64,000 nucleotides of DNA from an uncultured Opitutales bacterium (lineage in GTDB: Bacteria > Verrucomicrobiota > Verrucomicrobiia > Opitutales > Intestinicryptomonadaceae). Shown piece after piece: positions 7,592 to 15,925 of this stretch (positions within the stretch are counted from its first letter, which is position 1; each line of letters starts with the position of its first letter). The DNA lies in the NCBI GenBank assembly GCA_900547395.1, contig URGP01000010.1:1-64000 (forward strand), in the 5' to 3' direction. A program made the position numbers and the translations under genes. Below the pieces are notes generated by a model. That model searched no databases. It worked only from the letters and a program-made list of their open reading frames with translations, and was not told where the DNA came from.

Positions 7592-9148
7592 ATGAGGAAA
7601 CTTACTTCCATACGCACAAGCCTTTTTTTGGCAATGGTGCTGATTGTGCTGATAATGTCGGCGGTATTCCTGCCCTACGGCTTTTACTCAAACATAAAGT
7701 CCGTCAGAAATTCGGTTGACGAGCGGCTTAAATCGGCGGCGGAAAGCCTTGCCGAAATAATGCCTAACGGATTTCAAAAGAGGGTTGAAAGCGAAACCCC
7801 GAATATGGCGGAATTAGGCGAAATCCGCCAAAAAATATCCCGCCTTAAAAACAGCTCTTCGCTGACTTCCCTTTACGCAATCTACAAAGATTCCGACGGC
7901 AAAATCCGCTATCTAATCGATGAAATATTCCCTCCGAACGCGGAAATGGAAAATCCCAATCCCCGCATTTTATCGGCGTTTGAAACCCGAAACCCGACTG
8001 TCGCGCAAATCAAAGACGACACTTTCGACTTTATGGCGCGAACCGCAATCATTCCAATGGAAAGCGACGACGGAGCTTTTTTTATCGGCGTCGCGGAGCT
8101 TGAAACCGCAAGCATTCGCCCGATTATTTTTAACTCTCTATTAAATTTTTTCATACTGCTAAGCCTCGGCTCTTTTTTGGCACTAATTGCCGCGGCAAGC
8201 GTGGCGAGAAAATTTTCAAGGCCGATGCGAAGGCTATCCTCTTTCACCCAAAAGCTCACCGAATCAAATTTCGATAAGGGATTGAAGCTCTCTGACACGC
8301 TCCCCGAAAGCGAAGTCCGCTCCGTTGAAGTAAAGACGCTTGCGGGAAACATCGACGCCATGCGCGCAAAGCTTTACGAATACATCGAAAACTTGGAGCT
8401 TGAAACGCAAGCCCGAAACCGCGCTGAAACGGAGCTTAAAATTGCGGGGCAAATCCAGCAGACATTCCTGCCAAAAAATGATTTTAAGGCTGAAAACATA
8501 GAAATATCCGCAAACATGCAAAGCGCAAGGGAAGCCGGCGGGGACTTATTCTGCATCGAAAAATTGGACGGCGGAAAAACCGCATTCGCTATCGGCGACG
8601 TATCAGGCAAAGGCGTCCCAGCCGCCCTTTTTATGGCGCGGATTACAACCCTCGTGCGCGCCGCCCTGCGAAACGGCGCAGGGATTTCAGACACGGTGAA
8701 TTTTCTAAACCAAAGCATAGCGGAAAACAACGAATCCTGCACTTTCGTGACTTTCTTTCTGGCGGTTTTCGACGCCGAAAAAAGCGAATTAAACTTTGTG
8801 AACTGCGGGCATAATCCGCCAATCATAAAATCGGAAAATGCCCCCTTTAAAGCACTCGAAGTAAAGCCGAACACAATCTTGGGAGTCTTTGCCGACGCAA
8901 AGTTTGAAACGCAAAAACTGAAAGTACGAAGCGGCGACATTTTGTTTTTGTACACCGACGGAATTACGGAAGCCGCCAACAAAAACGGAGAACAGCTCGG
9001 GCAAAACCGACTTTTAAGCATTCTAAACGCCCAATCCGACACTTCCGCCAAAAACCTCGTAAACTCCGCAATATCAAACGCCACGGATTTCGAGGAAGAC
9101 CTGCCTCAAACCGACGACATCACGGCACTTGCCGCGGTTTTCAAATAA
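7592..9148 (+). CDS. Membrane HAMP-SpoIIE (PP2C) serine phosphatase
   Basis: A 518-residue signalling protein. There are membrane segments at about residues 10-32 and 178-206, an extracytoplasmic sensor region between them, a HAMP linker (about 206-260), a helical connector, then a SpoIIE/RsbU-type PP2C phosphatase domain (about 290-518). The metal-binding acidic motifs are visible: AGGDLFCIEKL, FAIGDVSGKGVPAALFMA, LFLYTDGITEAAN and a terminal TDDITALA. By family knowledge such enzymes dephosphorylate anti-sigma-factor antagonists in partner-switching pathways. No anti-sigma kinase or STAS antagonist gene is beside it, so it is an orphan here and its target is unknown. It starts just 7 nt after a terminator-like hairpin and has no clear ribosome-binding site. 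Confidence 0.88.
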   Translation: MRKLTSIRTSLFLAMVLIVLIMSAVFLPYGFYSNIKSVRNSVDERLKSAAESLAEIMPNGFQKRVESETPNMAELGEIRQKISRLKNSSSLTSLYAIYKDSDGKIRYLIDEIFPPNAEMENPNPRILSAFETRNPTVAQIKDDTFDFMARTAIIPMESDDGAFFIGVAELETASIRPIIFNSLLNFFILLSLGSFLALIAAASVARKFSRPMRRLSSFTQKLTESNFDKGLKLSDTLPESEVRSVEVKTLAGNIDAMRAKLYEYIENLELETQARNRAETELKIAGQIQQTFLPKNDFKAENIEISANMQSAREAGGDLFCIEKLDGGKTAFAIGDVSGKGVPAALFMARITTLVRAALRNGAGISDTVNFLNQSIAENNESCTFVTFFLAVFDAEKSELNFVNCGHNPPIIKSENAPFKALEVKPNTILGVFADAKFETQKLKVRSGDILFLYTDGITEAANKNGEQLGQNRLLSILNAQSDTSAKNLVNSAISNATDFEEDLPQTDDITALAAVFK

Positions 9149-9149
9149 A

Positions 9150-9175
9150 AAAGCCCCGATTTAAATCGGAGCTTT
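9150..9175 (-). terminator. Terminator of the Gfo/Idh/MocA gene
   Basis: A near-palindrome at 9152-9173 reads on the minus strand as a stem with one G-U pair followed by six U, placed 18 nt after the oxidoreductase stop. It sits between convergent genes and may also slow transcription from the phosphatase side, though on the plus strand one base pair is lost. Confidence 0.6.
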
Positions 9176-9191
9176 CAAGGCGTTTAAAAAA

Positions 9192-10559
9192 TCAGATTTT
9201 TTCGGGCAAAAATTCCGTTTTGTAGGAGTAGCGCGATTTCAGGAAGCTGTTGGCTTCTTTTGAATTTGTGAACTTCATTTGCCTGCCGTCGAATTTAAGC
9301 TCTTTTTCAGGCACGAAGTTCGGAACAAGCCCCAAAAGCACTGTCGCGGCGAAATCTGCCGAAAAATCCACTATGTTCGACCCTGGCTGTTTGCCCGAAA
9401 TGCAACCGCGCAAAAACTCGTGGTGCGGATTGCCGCCGACGCGCTCTATCGTCGGGGCGGGAAGAGCGTTCGATTTCCTCAAATCCCTGAATTCTTCAAA
9501 CGGATAAATCGAAACTCCGCCGCCGTATGGATTGCCGCAAAACACGTTGCGCTTGGAGCATACGATGGCGGTTCCGTTGGAGCACCTGTCTATTGCGTCC
9601 TGCTTGAAATTTTTTAAGTCTTTGGGCTTGTCGTTTGCGTCATACCAGAACAGCTTAATCGGCTTTTTATGGTATTTGTTGGGGGCGAACTCGTACACGA
9701 CCTGCGCTTTTGCGGGCCACGCGTAATCGTTCATCTCGGTGCGCGTGCCGTAAATTTTGGAAGGCAACCCCAAGCCGAAAGCGGAATAGCCCAAGTCCAT
9801 GAAGTGGCAGCCCATATCGCCTAAGGAGCTCGTGCCGAAATCCTGATAGCCGCGCCACGCAAAAGGCGCAATCGCGGGCGAAAACGGCTGGTCAGGCGCA
9901 ACGTTAAGCCATAAATTCCAGTCGATATTCCCCGAATTATGGTTTTGCGAGGGGCGTTCAATCAATCCCTGCTTCCAAAACACGTTTGGTCTGTCTGTCC
10001 AATGGTGGATTTCCTCGACATCTCCAAGCAAGCCCGCATCGTACCATTCTTTGACTTGACGCCAGCCGTCTCCCGCATGCCCTTGGTTGCCCATTTGAGT
10101 GATAAGCCTCGTTTTTTTTGCAATGCGCTTCAATTCCTGCGTTTCCCAAAAAGTGCGCGCAAGCGGCTTTTCTATATAGACATGCTTTCCGTTTGCCATC
10201 GCCCATGCGGCGGCGGGGAAGTGCGCGTGGTCGGGAGTGCAGACAAAAACAGCGTCAATGTCCTTTCCCATTTTGTCGAACATAACGCGGTAGTCCTTAA
10301 ATTTTTGGGCATTCGGGAATTTGTTGAAAGAGCCGCCCGCTCTTCCCCAATCCACATCGCACAAGGCTACGACATTAGCCCTGTCGAAATTTCCCGCCTC
10401 GTTTACGGACGCGGTTCCCCTGCCTCCGCATCCGATTATCGCAACGTTTATTTTAGAATTCGGGGCAGGTTCTTTGCCTATCGCCCATCGCGGCAAAATC
10501 GAAAAAACTGCCGCTCCCGCACCTGCGGTTTTTAAGAATGTTCTGCGTGATATATTCAT
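9192..10559 (-). CDS. Tat-exported Gfo/Idh/MocA family oxidoreductase
   Basis: A 455-residue NAD(P)-dependent oxidoreductase-type protein. The start at 10559 was chosen because it follows a strong GGAGG ribosome-binding site (6 nt spacing) and begins directly with a twin-arginine signal, SRRTFLKTAGAGAAVF. The Rossmann part has INVAIIGCGGRGTASVNEAG, and the family's catalytic-lysine motif appears as HVYIEKPLART. The C-terminal half has the usual Gfo/Idh/MocA beta-sheet region with many aromatic residues. Tat export implies folding with its cofactor before secretion. Such proteins are common in Verrucomicrobiota and Planctomycetota and act on sugars or glycosides, but the substrate here is unknown. 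It is divergent from the SGNH esterase gene, which may indicate a shared carbohydrate role. Confidence 0.9.
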   Translation of the reverse strand: MNISRRTFLKTAGAGAAVFSILPRWAIGKEPAPNSKINVAIIGCGGRGTASVNEAGNFDRANVVALCDVDWGRAGGSFNKFPNAQKFKDYRVMFDKMGKDIDAVFVCTPDHAHFPAAAWAMANGKHVYIEKPLARTFWETQELKRIAKKTRLITQMGNQGHAGDGWRQVKEWYDAGLLGDVEEIHHWTDRPNVFWKQGLIERPSQNHNSGNIDWNLWLNVAPDQPFSPAIAPFAWRGYQDFGTSSLGDMGCHFMDLGYSAFGLGLPSKIYGTRTEMNDYAWPAKAQVVYEFAPNKYHKKPIKLFWYDANDKPKDLKNFKQDAIDRCSNGTAIVCSKRNVFCGNPYGGGVSIYPFEEFRDLRKSNALPAPTIERVGGNPHHEFLRGCISGKQPGSNIVDFSADFAATVLLGLVPNFVPEKELKFDGRQMKFTNSKEANSFLKSRYSYKTEFLPEKI

Positions 10560-10602
10560 GATTTCCTCCGTATTTGAAATGTCATTTATTATATGAAACA
10601 TT

Positions 10603-10631
10603 CTTTTACAAATAAAAATGCAAAAGGTCAA
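10603..10631 (-). promoter_or_regulatory. Possible sigma70-type promoter for the oxidoreductase
   Basis: On the minus strand, TTGACC and TAAAAG are separated by 17 nt, about 45 nt upstream of the start at 10559. The same divergent region also has a TTGACG on the plus strand (10649-10654), which could serve the SGNH gene, but its -10 match is poor. This is a pattern match only. Confidence 0.35.
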
Positions 10632-10693
10632 CTTTTTTATAAACATTGTTGACGCAAAATAATTTAAGAAGTAAGCTGAAAAAAATTTTATAT

Positions 10694-12055
10694 ATGATGA
10701 AAAAAATCATTACCGCATTTTTATTGGGAATTTGCGCGGCGGTATCCGCTTTTGCGCAGGAAAAAATTAAAATCGCCTGCATTGGCGATAGCATAACGGA
10801 AGGCTTCGGGCTGAAAAACTCGTGCACCGACTCCTACCCTGTGATTTTGGGCTATATGCTTGGCGACAAATACGAAGTGCGCAACTTCGGCATAACGGGC
10901 AAATGCGTTCAAAAAGACAGCAACGACCCCTACTGGAAAAGCGGCAGAATTCCAAAAATCAAGGAGTTCGACCCCGACATAATCATAGTAAAACTCGGCA
11001 CAAACGACTCCAAAGGCGTAAACTGGAAGTCCCCCGAAATTTTCCAATCCGATTACGAAGCTTATCTTGACGAAGTGTCTAATCCGAACAAAAAGCAAAC
11101 TTTCATTTTGGCTACAAGCGCATGGGTGAAAAAAGACGCAATCGGCATCACCCGCAAAGTAATTACGGAAGGAGTAAACCCGACAGTGCGAAAAATCGCA
11201 AAAAAGCGTGGTCTTAAAATCATAGACTTCCACTCCCTTTTGGAAGACCATCCCGATTGGTATTGCGACGACATCCACCCAAATGAACAGGGAGCATACA
11301 AAATGGCGGAATTTGCATACAAATTTTTGACTGCTAAAAAAAATACACCGAAAATCCCATATTTCCGCGGCAAAAAATCCGATTTTGAAGGCTTTGTGCG
11401 CTACGATTTTAAATTCAGATGGAGCGACACTTCCATTTGGCTTCCGCAAAATCCGTCCGCAAACGGAGAATGGCTCTGGGTTTCCACAAAATACAAAAAT
11501 ACGGAAGAGGAAAGGCAGCTGATTTTGGGGCTTCTCAAAAAAGGCTGGCACGTTGTTTACACAAACATTGAGGGCTGGTGGGGCAACCCCAACTCAGTCA
11601 GATGGTTCGAGAATGTTGAAAGATACTTCCCCGAGCTTCTGAAAGTTTCCGAAAAACCGTCCGTAGCGGGATTTGGAACAGGGGCTTTCCACGCGGTAAA
11701 CTTCGCCTCAAAACACCCCGAAAAAATCGAAAAAGTCTATCTTTGCAAGCCTGAACTTGATATTTTGAAGTGGGCAAACGACGGGCATATGCAAACATTC
11801 CTGCGCGAATGGAAGCTCTCGGAATCAGACTTGGAAAATTTCAGCGATCCTCCGATTGAAAACATCAAAAATTTTGCGGAAAACAAAACGCCCGCAATAA
11901 TTCTTCCCAAAGATGAAGAGCAGTTTAAAATCCTAAAAGGATATTTCCCGAAAACCGCGAAAAACATAACACTTCTAAAAGACGGTTCCGACATCGAAAA
12001 AACGGCGCAAGCCGCCGTAAAATTTCTCGTCCAAAAACCCAAGAAAAAGAAATAG
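10694..12055 (+). CDS. Secreted SGNH esterase fused to an inactive alpha/beta-hydrolase-like domain
   Basis: A 453-residue exported protein. The signal peptide spans residues 1-21 (ending AVSAFA). Residues about 25-215 form an SGNH/GDSL hydrolase: block I IACIGDSITEG with nucleophile Ser33, block III VKLGTNDSKG, and block V DDIHPNEQG with the Asp/His pair. Residues about 250-450 resemble an alpha/beta-hydrolase (KGWHVVYTNIEGWWGNP, then GFGTGAFHAVNFASKHPEKI). There the expected nucleophile elbow GxSxG reads GFGTG, so the serine is lost, and no clear catalytic histidine follows, suggesting a non-catalytic role such as binding. The start at 10694 was chosen because the signal peptide begins there. 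The likely substrate is an acylated polysaccharide, which is an inference. Confidence 0.82.
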   Translation: MMKKIITAFLLGICAAVSAFAQEKIKIACIGDSITEGFGLKNSCTDSYPVILGYMLGDKYEVRNFGITGKCVQKDSNDPYWKSGRIPKIKEFDPDIIIVKLGTNDSKGVNWKSPEIFQSDYEAYLDEVSNPNKKQTFILATSAWVKKDAIGITRKVITEGVNPTVRKIAKKRGLKIIDFHSLLEDHPDWYCDDIHPNEQGAYKMAEFAYKFLTAKKNTPKIPYFRGKKSDFEGFVRYDFKFRWSDTSIWLPQNPSANGEWLWVSTKYKNTEEERQLILGLLKKGWHVVYTNIEGWWGNPNSVRWFENVERYFPELLKVSEKPSVAGFGTGAFHAVNFASKHPEKIEKVYLCKPELDILKWANDGHMQTFLREWKLSESDLENFSDPPIENIKNFAENKTPAIILPKDEEQFKILKGYFPKTAKNITLLKDGSDIEKTAQAAVKFLVQKPKKKK

Positions 12056-12093
12056 CAATAACTTTATTTTGCATTAAAAAATCAAATCATTTA

Positions 12094-13221
12094 TTAATAA
12101 TTTGTTATAATTAAATGTTCAGCGTTTTTATTGTTACGGTTCATAAAACTCACTTTATATTTCTTATCAAAAGATTTTATGTTTAATTTTTTCTCTCCAT
12201 ACAAAGAAACAATTAAAGGTGTATTTTTTATAATCAACATCCATTTCGAGCGACAATTATTACAAAGGAAATTTGCCAGCCTTACATGGTCTTCTTTCCT
12301 AAATTCATTTTTTGCATAAGTACTAAATTCTGTATCATACGGAGGATCCAAAAATATAAAATCATTTTTGTTTGGAATGTATTTTTTCAAAAATTCTTCA
12401 AAGTCTAAATTCGATACTTGAGTTTTTCTTAATAGTGATATTAACGCTTCAGATTTATAGTATGAAATTTTTTTAGATAAAGATTTTCCATTATAGGCAA
12501 TACCCCCAAAAGGAACATTAAAATCCCCTTTTCTATTATATCTAAACATACCACTATAAGCGTAGTTACGTATAAAAACAAACAGTGCCGTTTCTAAACC
12601 ATCATATCTATTTAAATAAGATTTATCATTATACAACTTTCTAAAATATGTGTATAATGTACCCATAAAAGCAGTAGCAATATTTTCAAAAATATCTTCA
12701 TCGGGCATTAAAGTTCGAGTCTTTTCTATTTTTCTCATTCTAGAAAATTTACGAAGCAAAACATGGCTTATCTCGCTACTATAAAAATCAATATCATAAT
12801 TTATTTCGTTACATAATTTCTTTTGTAATGAAAGTTTATCTTTTTTTACAAAAAATAGTAATTCATTTAACAAACTTTCCGTAGGAGATTCTCTGTAGTG
12901 CTTATAAATAGAAGCTATTACTTTCAACTCTTTTGTTTGTTGAAAACAATTATCCCATATAGAAGAAATTTTTTCGATCCAATAAAAGAATTTTTTATCT
13001 TCTTTGGACACACAACGATACAGATTGACTAATTCCTCGGATTTGTCATTAATATAATATGTATCTGCATTTATTGCGGTAAAAACAGATCCGCCACCAA
13101 CAAAAGGTTCATAATAATTTTCAAAAGAACTAGGCATATTAGACAAAATATGCTCAAGTTCATTTTCTTTTCCTCCTGCCCATTTTATAATAGGCTTCAA
13201 ATTATTATTATAACGTTGCAT
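12094..13221 (-). CDS. D12-class DNA adenine methyltransferase (Dam/DpnM-like)
   Basis: A 375-residue alpha-class N6-adenine DNA methyltransferase. It has the AdoMet-binding start IIKWAGGKENELEHIL, FVGGGSVF (FxGxG motif I), the D12 signature FRYNRKGDFNVPFGG, and the catalytic FIFLDPPYDTEFSTYAKNEF. It is about 90-100 residues longer than typical Dam proteins, with a helical insertion roughly at residues 75-190, next to or within the target-recognition region. This insertion makes the target site unpredictable. It overlaps the preceding methyltransferase gene by 14 nt and closes a three-gene restriction-modification operon. Base composition is visibly more A/T-rich than flanking genes, a sign of transfer. 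No good hairpin terminator follows it. Confidence 0.88.
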   Translation of the reverse strand: MQRYNNNLKPIIKWAGGKENELEHILSNMPSSFENYYEPFVGGGSVFTAINADTYYINDKSEELVNLYRCVSKEDKKFFYWIEKISSIWDNCFQQTKELKVIASIYKHYRESPTESLLNELLFFVKKDKLSLQKKLCNEINYDIDFYSSEISHVLLRKFSRMRKIEKTRTLMPDEDIFENIATAFMGTLYTYFRKLYNDKSYLNRYDGLETALFVFIRNYAYSGMFRYNRKGDFNVPFGGIAYNGKSLSKKISYYKSEALISLLRKTQVSNLDFEEFLKKYIPNKNDFIFLDPPYDTEFSTYAKNEFRKEDHVRLANFLCNNCRSKWMLIIKNTPLIVSLYGEKKLNIKSFDKKYKVSFMNRNNKNAEHLIITNY

Positions 13222-13933
13222 TTGCTTTATCTATTCTATTTTTTGCAGCTGTAAAATAAATTTCATCTAATTCAAAACCAATATATCTTCTATTCAAATT
13301 CAATGCAGCAACCCCTGAAGATCCGACCCCCATAAAGGGATCAAAAACAATATCATTTTCATTTGTAGCAATCGTAATTATCTTTTTTAACACCGATAAA
13401 GGTTTTTGAGCAGGATGTTTTGGAAATTTCAAACGCTCTGGAAACATACATATCGGAGTTTCAATAAAATTATGCATTTCTGACTGAGAAATAAAATTCC
13501 ATGTATGTTTTTTATTCCAACAACAAAAAATAATTTCACAACTATTTAAGAAGCCCGCTTTAAATATTTTAGGCGCAGGATTAGTTTTATGCCAAATCAT
13601 AAATTGAGAAGTATCAAATCTATGATCCAAACAATTATACCATTTCCCTAATTGATTATAAGATGTAAATATAAAAAGATTTCCTGTAGGCTTTAAAACT
13701 CTTATAAATTCGTCTACCCATTCTTCTGGATTAAAATTTACATGATCCCAACTTGCAATATCGTTATTTAAAGGAGATCTTCCTGGCAATGGAATATTTC
13801 CTGTTGAATGAGTTCCTATATTATAGGGGGGATCTGTAAAAATAAAATCTACAAAATTATCTGGTATTTTTTTTATTAAATCCCTGCTATCTCCTAATAA
13901 AAGATGTTTTCGCCATTTTTTTATTTCTTGCAT
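13208..13933 (-). CDS. Beta-class DNA methyltransferase (DPPY type)
   Basis: A 241-residue DNA methyltransferase with motif order IV then I, which defines the beta class. It has HLLLGDSRDLIKKIP, catalytic FIFTDPPYNIG, the KTNPAP segment that also occurs in DpnA-type enzymes, HPAQKPLSVLKKII, and the AdoMet-binding DPFMGVGSSGVAAL. DPPY favours N6-adenine over N4-cytosine methylation, but this is not proof. It starts 2 nt after the nuclease stop and overlaps the D12 methyltransferase by 14 nt, so the three proteins are translationally coupled. It is A/T-rich like the rest of the cassette. Two methyltransferases suggest either an asymmetric target or one enzyme per strand or state, as in DpnII-type systems. 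Confidence 0.88.
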   Translation of the reverse strand: MQEIKKWRKHLLLGDSRDLIKKIPDNFVDFIFTDPPYNIGTHSTGNIPLPGRSPLNNDIASWDHVNFNPEEWVDEFIRVLKPTGNLFIFTSYNQLGKWYNCLDHRFDTSQFMIWHKTNPAPKIFKAGFLNSCEIIFCCWNKKHTWNFISQSEMHNFIETPICMFPERLKFPKHPAQKPLSVLKKIITIATNENDIVFDPFMGVGSSGVAALNLNRRYIGFELDEIYFTAAKNRIDKANATL

Positions 13934-13935
13934 TA

Positions 13936-14742
13936 TTATCGATTTGGCAAATATGCACTTTTTATTTTAGTTAAAGCATTTATTATTAAATATGCATTCT
14001 TTCTATATTCATCTAAAACAGTTTCATAGCCATGTTCCGATTTGCAAATCATATTCCAAAATGCACTACTTATAAGCAATTCTTCTTCTGCAAAAAATTG
14101 AAGTACTCGACTTTGCTTCCACTTATTACCTTCTCCATAACGATTATAAGCAGTTGCAAAATGAATTTTTATTTTTTCATCTGAACCTAAAGCATTTGAC
14201 AATATGCAATACTGCTCCAACAAAGCTTCCTTTTCAGATCGTGCTTTTTTATTATCAAGATCCCCTCCAATTTTTAATTCTATTAAATGATATTCATTTT
14301 TATCTTCATCTTTTAAGCAATAATCACTTTCATGCCTTTTAGCGATTGCCTTACCTTCTCTTAAAATTAAATTTCTATAATCATTTATGGAAGGCTTTTT
14401 CGCATTTCTTTTGTATTCTTCCAAGATAACGGCAATAAATTCCGTTTGCGCATTTGTAATATAACCATCGACATGGCGAGAAACAGTATAATTTAAAGAC
14501 GCAATATTTATTGCCATTTTTTCAAGCATATTCCCCAAACTACTATCTAAAGAACGCGCTAAAGAAGAATAATATTGAATATCTTCACCAAGCGCAGCAA
14601 TAAATACGTTGTGAATCTTCATGTTTATAGTACCTTCAGGATCATCAAGCTCTCCCAAATGACGATCTGAAAAACCAGAAGCATAACTTTCCATTGCAGT
14701 CTTAATGATTGCTCTTATCGCTTTTTCGTCTTGTACATTCAT
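13936..14742 (-). CDS. TdeIII/MjaII-like type II restriction endonuclease
   Basis: A 268-residue protein. Residues about 20-85 (GFSDRHLGELDDPEG, INMKIHNVFIAALGE, SSLGNMLEKMAINIA) and 140-190 (HESDYC..., YHLIELKIGGDLDNKKARSE, EALLEQYCILSNALG) match the pattern recalled for the TdeIII restriction endonuclease family. The D...ELK arrangement fits a PD-(D/E)XK metal site. Known members of that family are reported to cut GGNCC, but the partners here are DPPY-type methyltransferases, so the target may differ. It is the first gene of the R-M operon, 18 bp after the recA stop with no hairpin between, and lacks a Shine-Dalgarno sequence. The A/T-rich base composition indicates horizontal acquisition. 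Confidence 0.75.
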   Translation of the reverse strand: MNVQDEKAIRAIIKTAMESYASGFSDRHLGELDDPEGTINMKIHNVFIAALGEDIQYYSSLARSLDSSLGNMLEKMAINIASLNYTVSRHVDGYITNAQTEFIAVILEEYKRNAKKPSINDYRNLILREGKAIAKRHESDYCLKDEDKNEYHLIELKIGGDLDNKKARSEKEALLEQYCILSNALGSDEKIKIHFATAYNRYGEGNKWKQSRVLQFFAEEELLISSAFWNMICKSEHGYETVLDEYRKNAYLIINALTKIKSAYLPNR

Positions 14743-14760
14743 TTTTAATAGATTGAAAAA

Positions 14761-15825
14761 CTATTCCGCGCTTGAAGAGTCGGGGGCATCCTCGCCGAGA
14801 GTTGAGCCGCCGACGACCTTCACGGTCGCCATAATTTCGTTTCCGATTTTTTCGGCAACTTCGGGATTTTGCATGAGATATGCCTTTGCGGCTTCCCTTC
14901 CCTGCCCGATTAACTCCCCGTTATAGGAAATCCACGCGCCTTTCTTTTCCAAAATCTTGTTTTCGATGCCCAAGTCTATTAAACTGCCTGTCTTGGAAAT
15001 GCCTTCGTTATACATGATGTCGAATTCGCATTCAGTAAACGGCGGAGCGACCTTGTTTTTCACAACCTTAATCTTCGTGCGGTTGCCGATTACCTTGCCC
15101 GAAGTATCCTTGATTTGCCCAATTCTGCGAATGTCAATTCGGGTTGTCGCAAAGAATTTCAACGCCCTGCCCCCCGGAGTTGTTTCGGGAGATCCGAACA
15201 TAACGCCGATTTTTTCGCGGATTTGGTTCGTAAAGATACATACGCACGAAGTCTTGTTGATTGCCGCGGTCAGGCGGCGCATTGCCTGGCTCATCATTCT
15301 CGCCTGCAAGCCGACCGTGCTGTCGCCGAACTGCCCGTCAAGCTCCGTTTTGGAAACAAGAGCCGCAACCGAGTCTATAACGATGACGTCTATCGCGCCA
15401 CTTCTTATCAAAGTTTCGGCGATATTCAGGGCGTCTTCGCCGCATTCGGGCTGGGAAACCATGAGATTGTCCAAGTCAACGCCGACAACTTTCGCATAGC
15501 GCGGGTCGAGAGCATGCTCAACGTCGATAAACACTGCGTTGCCGCCCTTTTTCTGCGCTTCCGCAATGAGCGAGAGGCAAAGCGTTGTTTTCCCCGAAGA
15601 TTCGGGCCCGTAAATTTCGCAAATTCTTCCGCGAGCCAACCCGCCCACGCCCAAAGCCAAGTCGATGGCAATGGAGCCTGTGCTGATTACTTCAACGTTC
15701 ATTTTCGTGGCGTCGCCAAGCCTGATTAAAGACCCTTCGCCAAACTGCTTGTTAACGGCACTCAATGCAAACTCGAGAGCCTTGTCGTTGCCTCCTTCGG
15801 GAAGCTGTGATGTTTTTTTAGCCAT
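14761..15825 (-). CDS. recA: Recombinase RecA
   Basis: A 354-residue RecA, the DNA-dependent ATPase that forms filaments on single-stranded DNA for recombination repair. Walker A GPESSGKT lies at residues 73-80. Walker B is in [12 protein letters not shown], followed by loop L1 and [15 protein letters not shown], then [22 protein letters not shown] (loop L2 region). The C-terminus ends in an acidic stretch, as usual. The start has no Shine-Dalgarno sequence and an A/T-rich leader. No obvious SOS operator was recognised in the 100 bp upstream. The restriction-modification operon follows after only 18 bp, so read-through from recA is likely. Confidence 0.97.
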   Translation of the reverse strand: MAKKTSQLPEGGNDKALEFALSAVNKQFGEGSLIRLGDATKMNVEVISTGSIAIDLALGVGGLARGRICEIYGPESSGKTTLCLSLIAEAQKKGGNAVFIDVEHALDPRYAKVVGVDLDNLMVSQPECGEDALNIAETLIRSGAIDVIVIDSVAALVSKTELDGQFGDSTVGLQARMMSQAMRRLTAAINKTSCVCIFTNQIREKIGVMFGSPETTPGGRALKFFATTRIDIRRIGQIKDTSGKVIGNRTKIKVVKNKVAPPFTECEFDIMYNEGISKTGSLIDLGIENKILEKKGAWISYNGELIGQGREAAKAYLMQNPEVAEKIGNEIMATVKVVGGSTLGEDAPDSSSAE

Positions 15826-15925
15826 AATTTAATTTCGTTTCGTGATTAAAAATATCGCGGTAATGTTTTACGCAGACAAGCGTTTGCCAAATCCGCAAAA
15901 ACTGCAATTAAATTTTTCAATTTTT

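Noticed and set aside
12094..14742. Assignment of the R-M cassette as a GATC-specific DpnII system
   Set aside because: The nuclease does not resemble DpnII/MboI, and GATC occurs several times inside the cassette itself, so no avoidance is evident.
15826..15925. SOS (LexA) box upstream of recA
   Set aside because: No palindromic operator resembling known LexA sites was seen; phylum-specific forms cannot be excluded.
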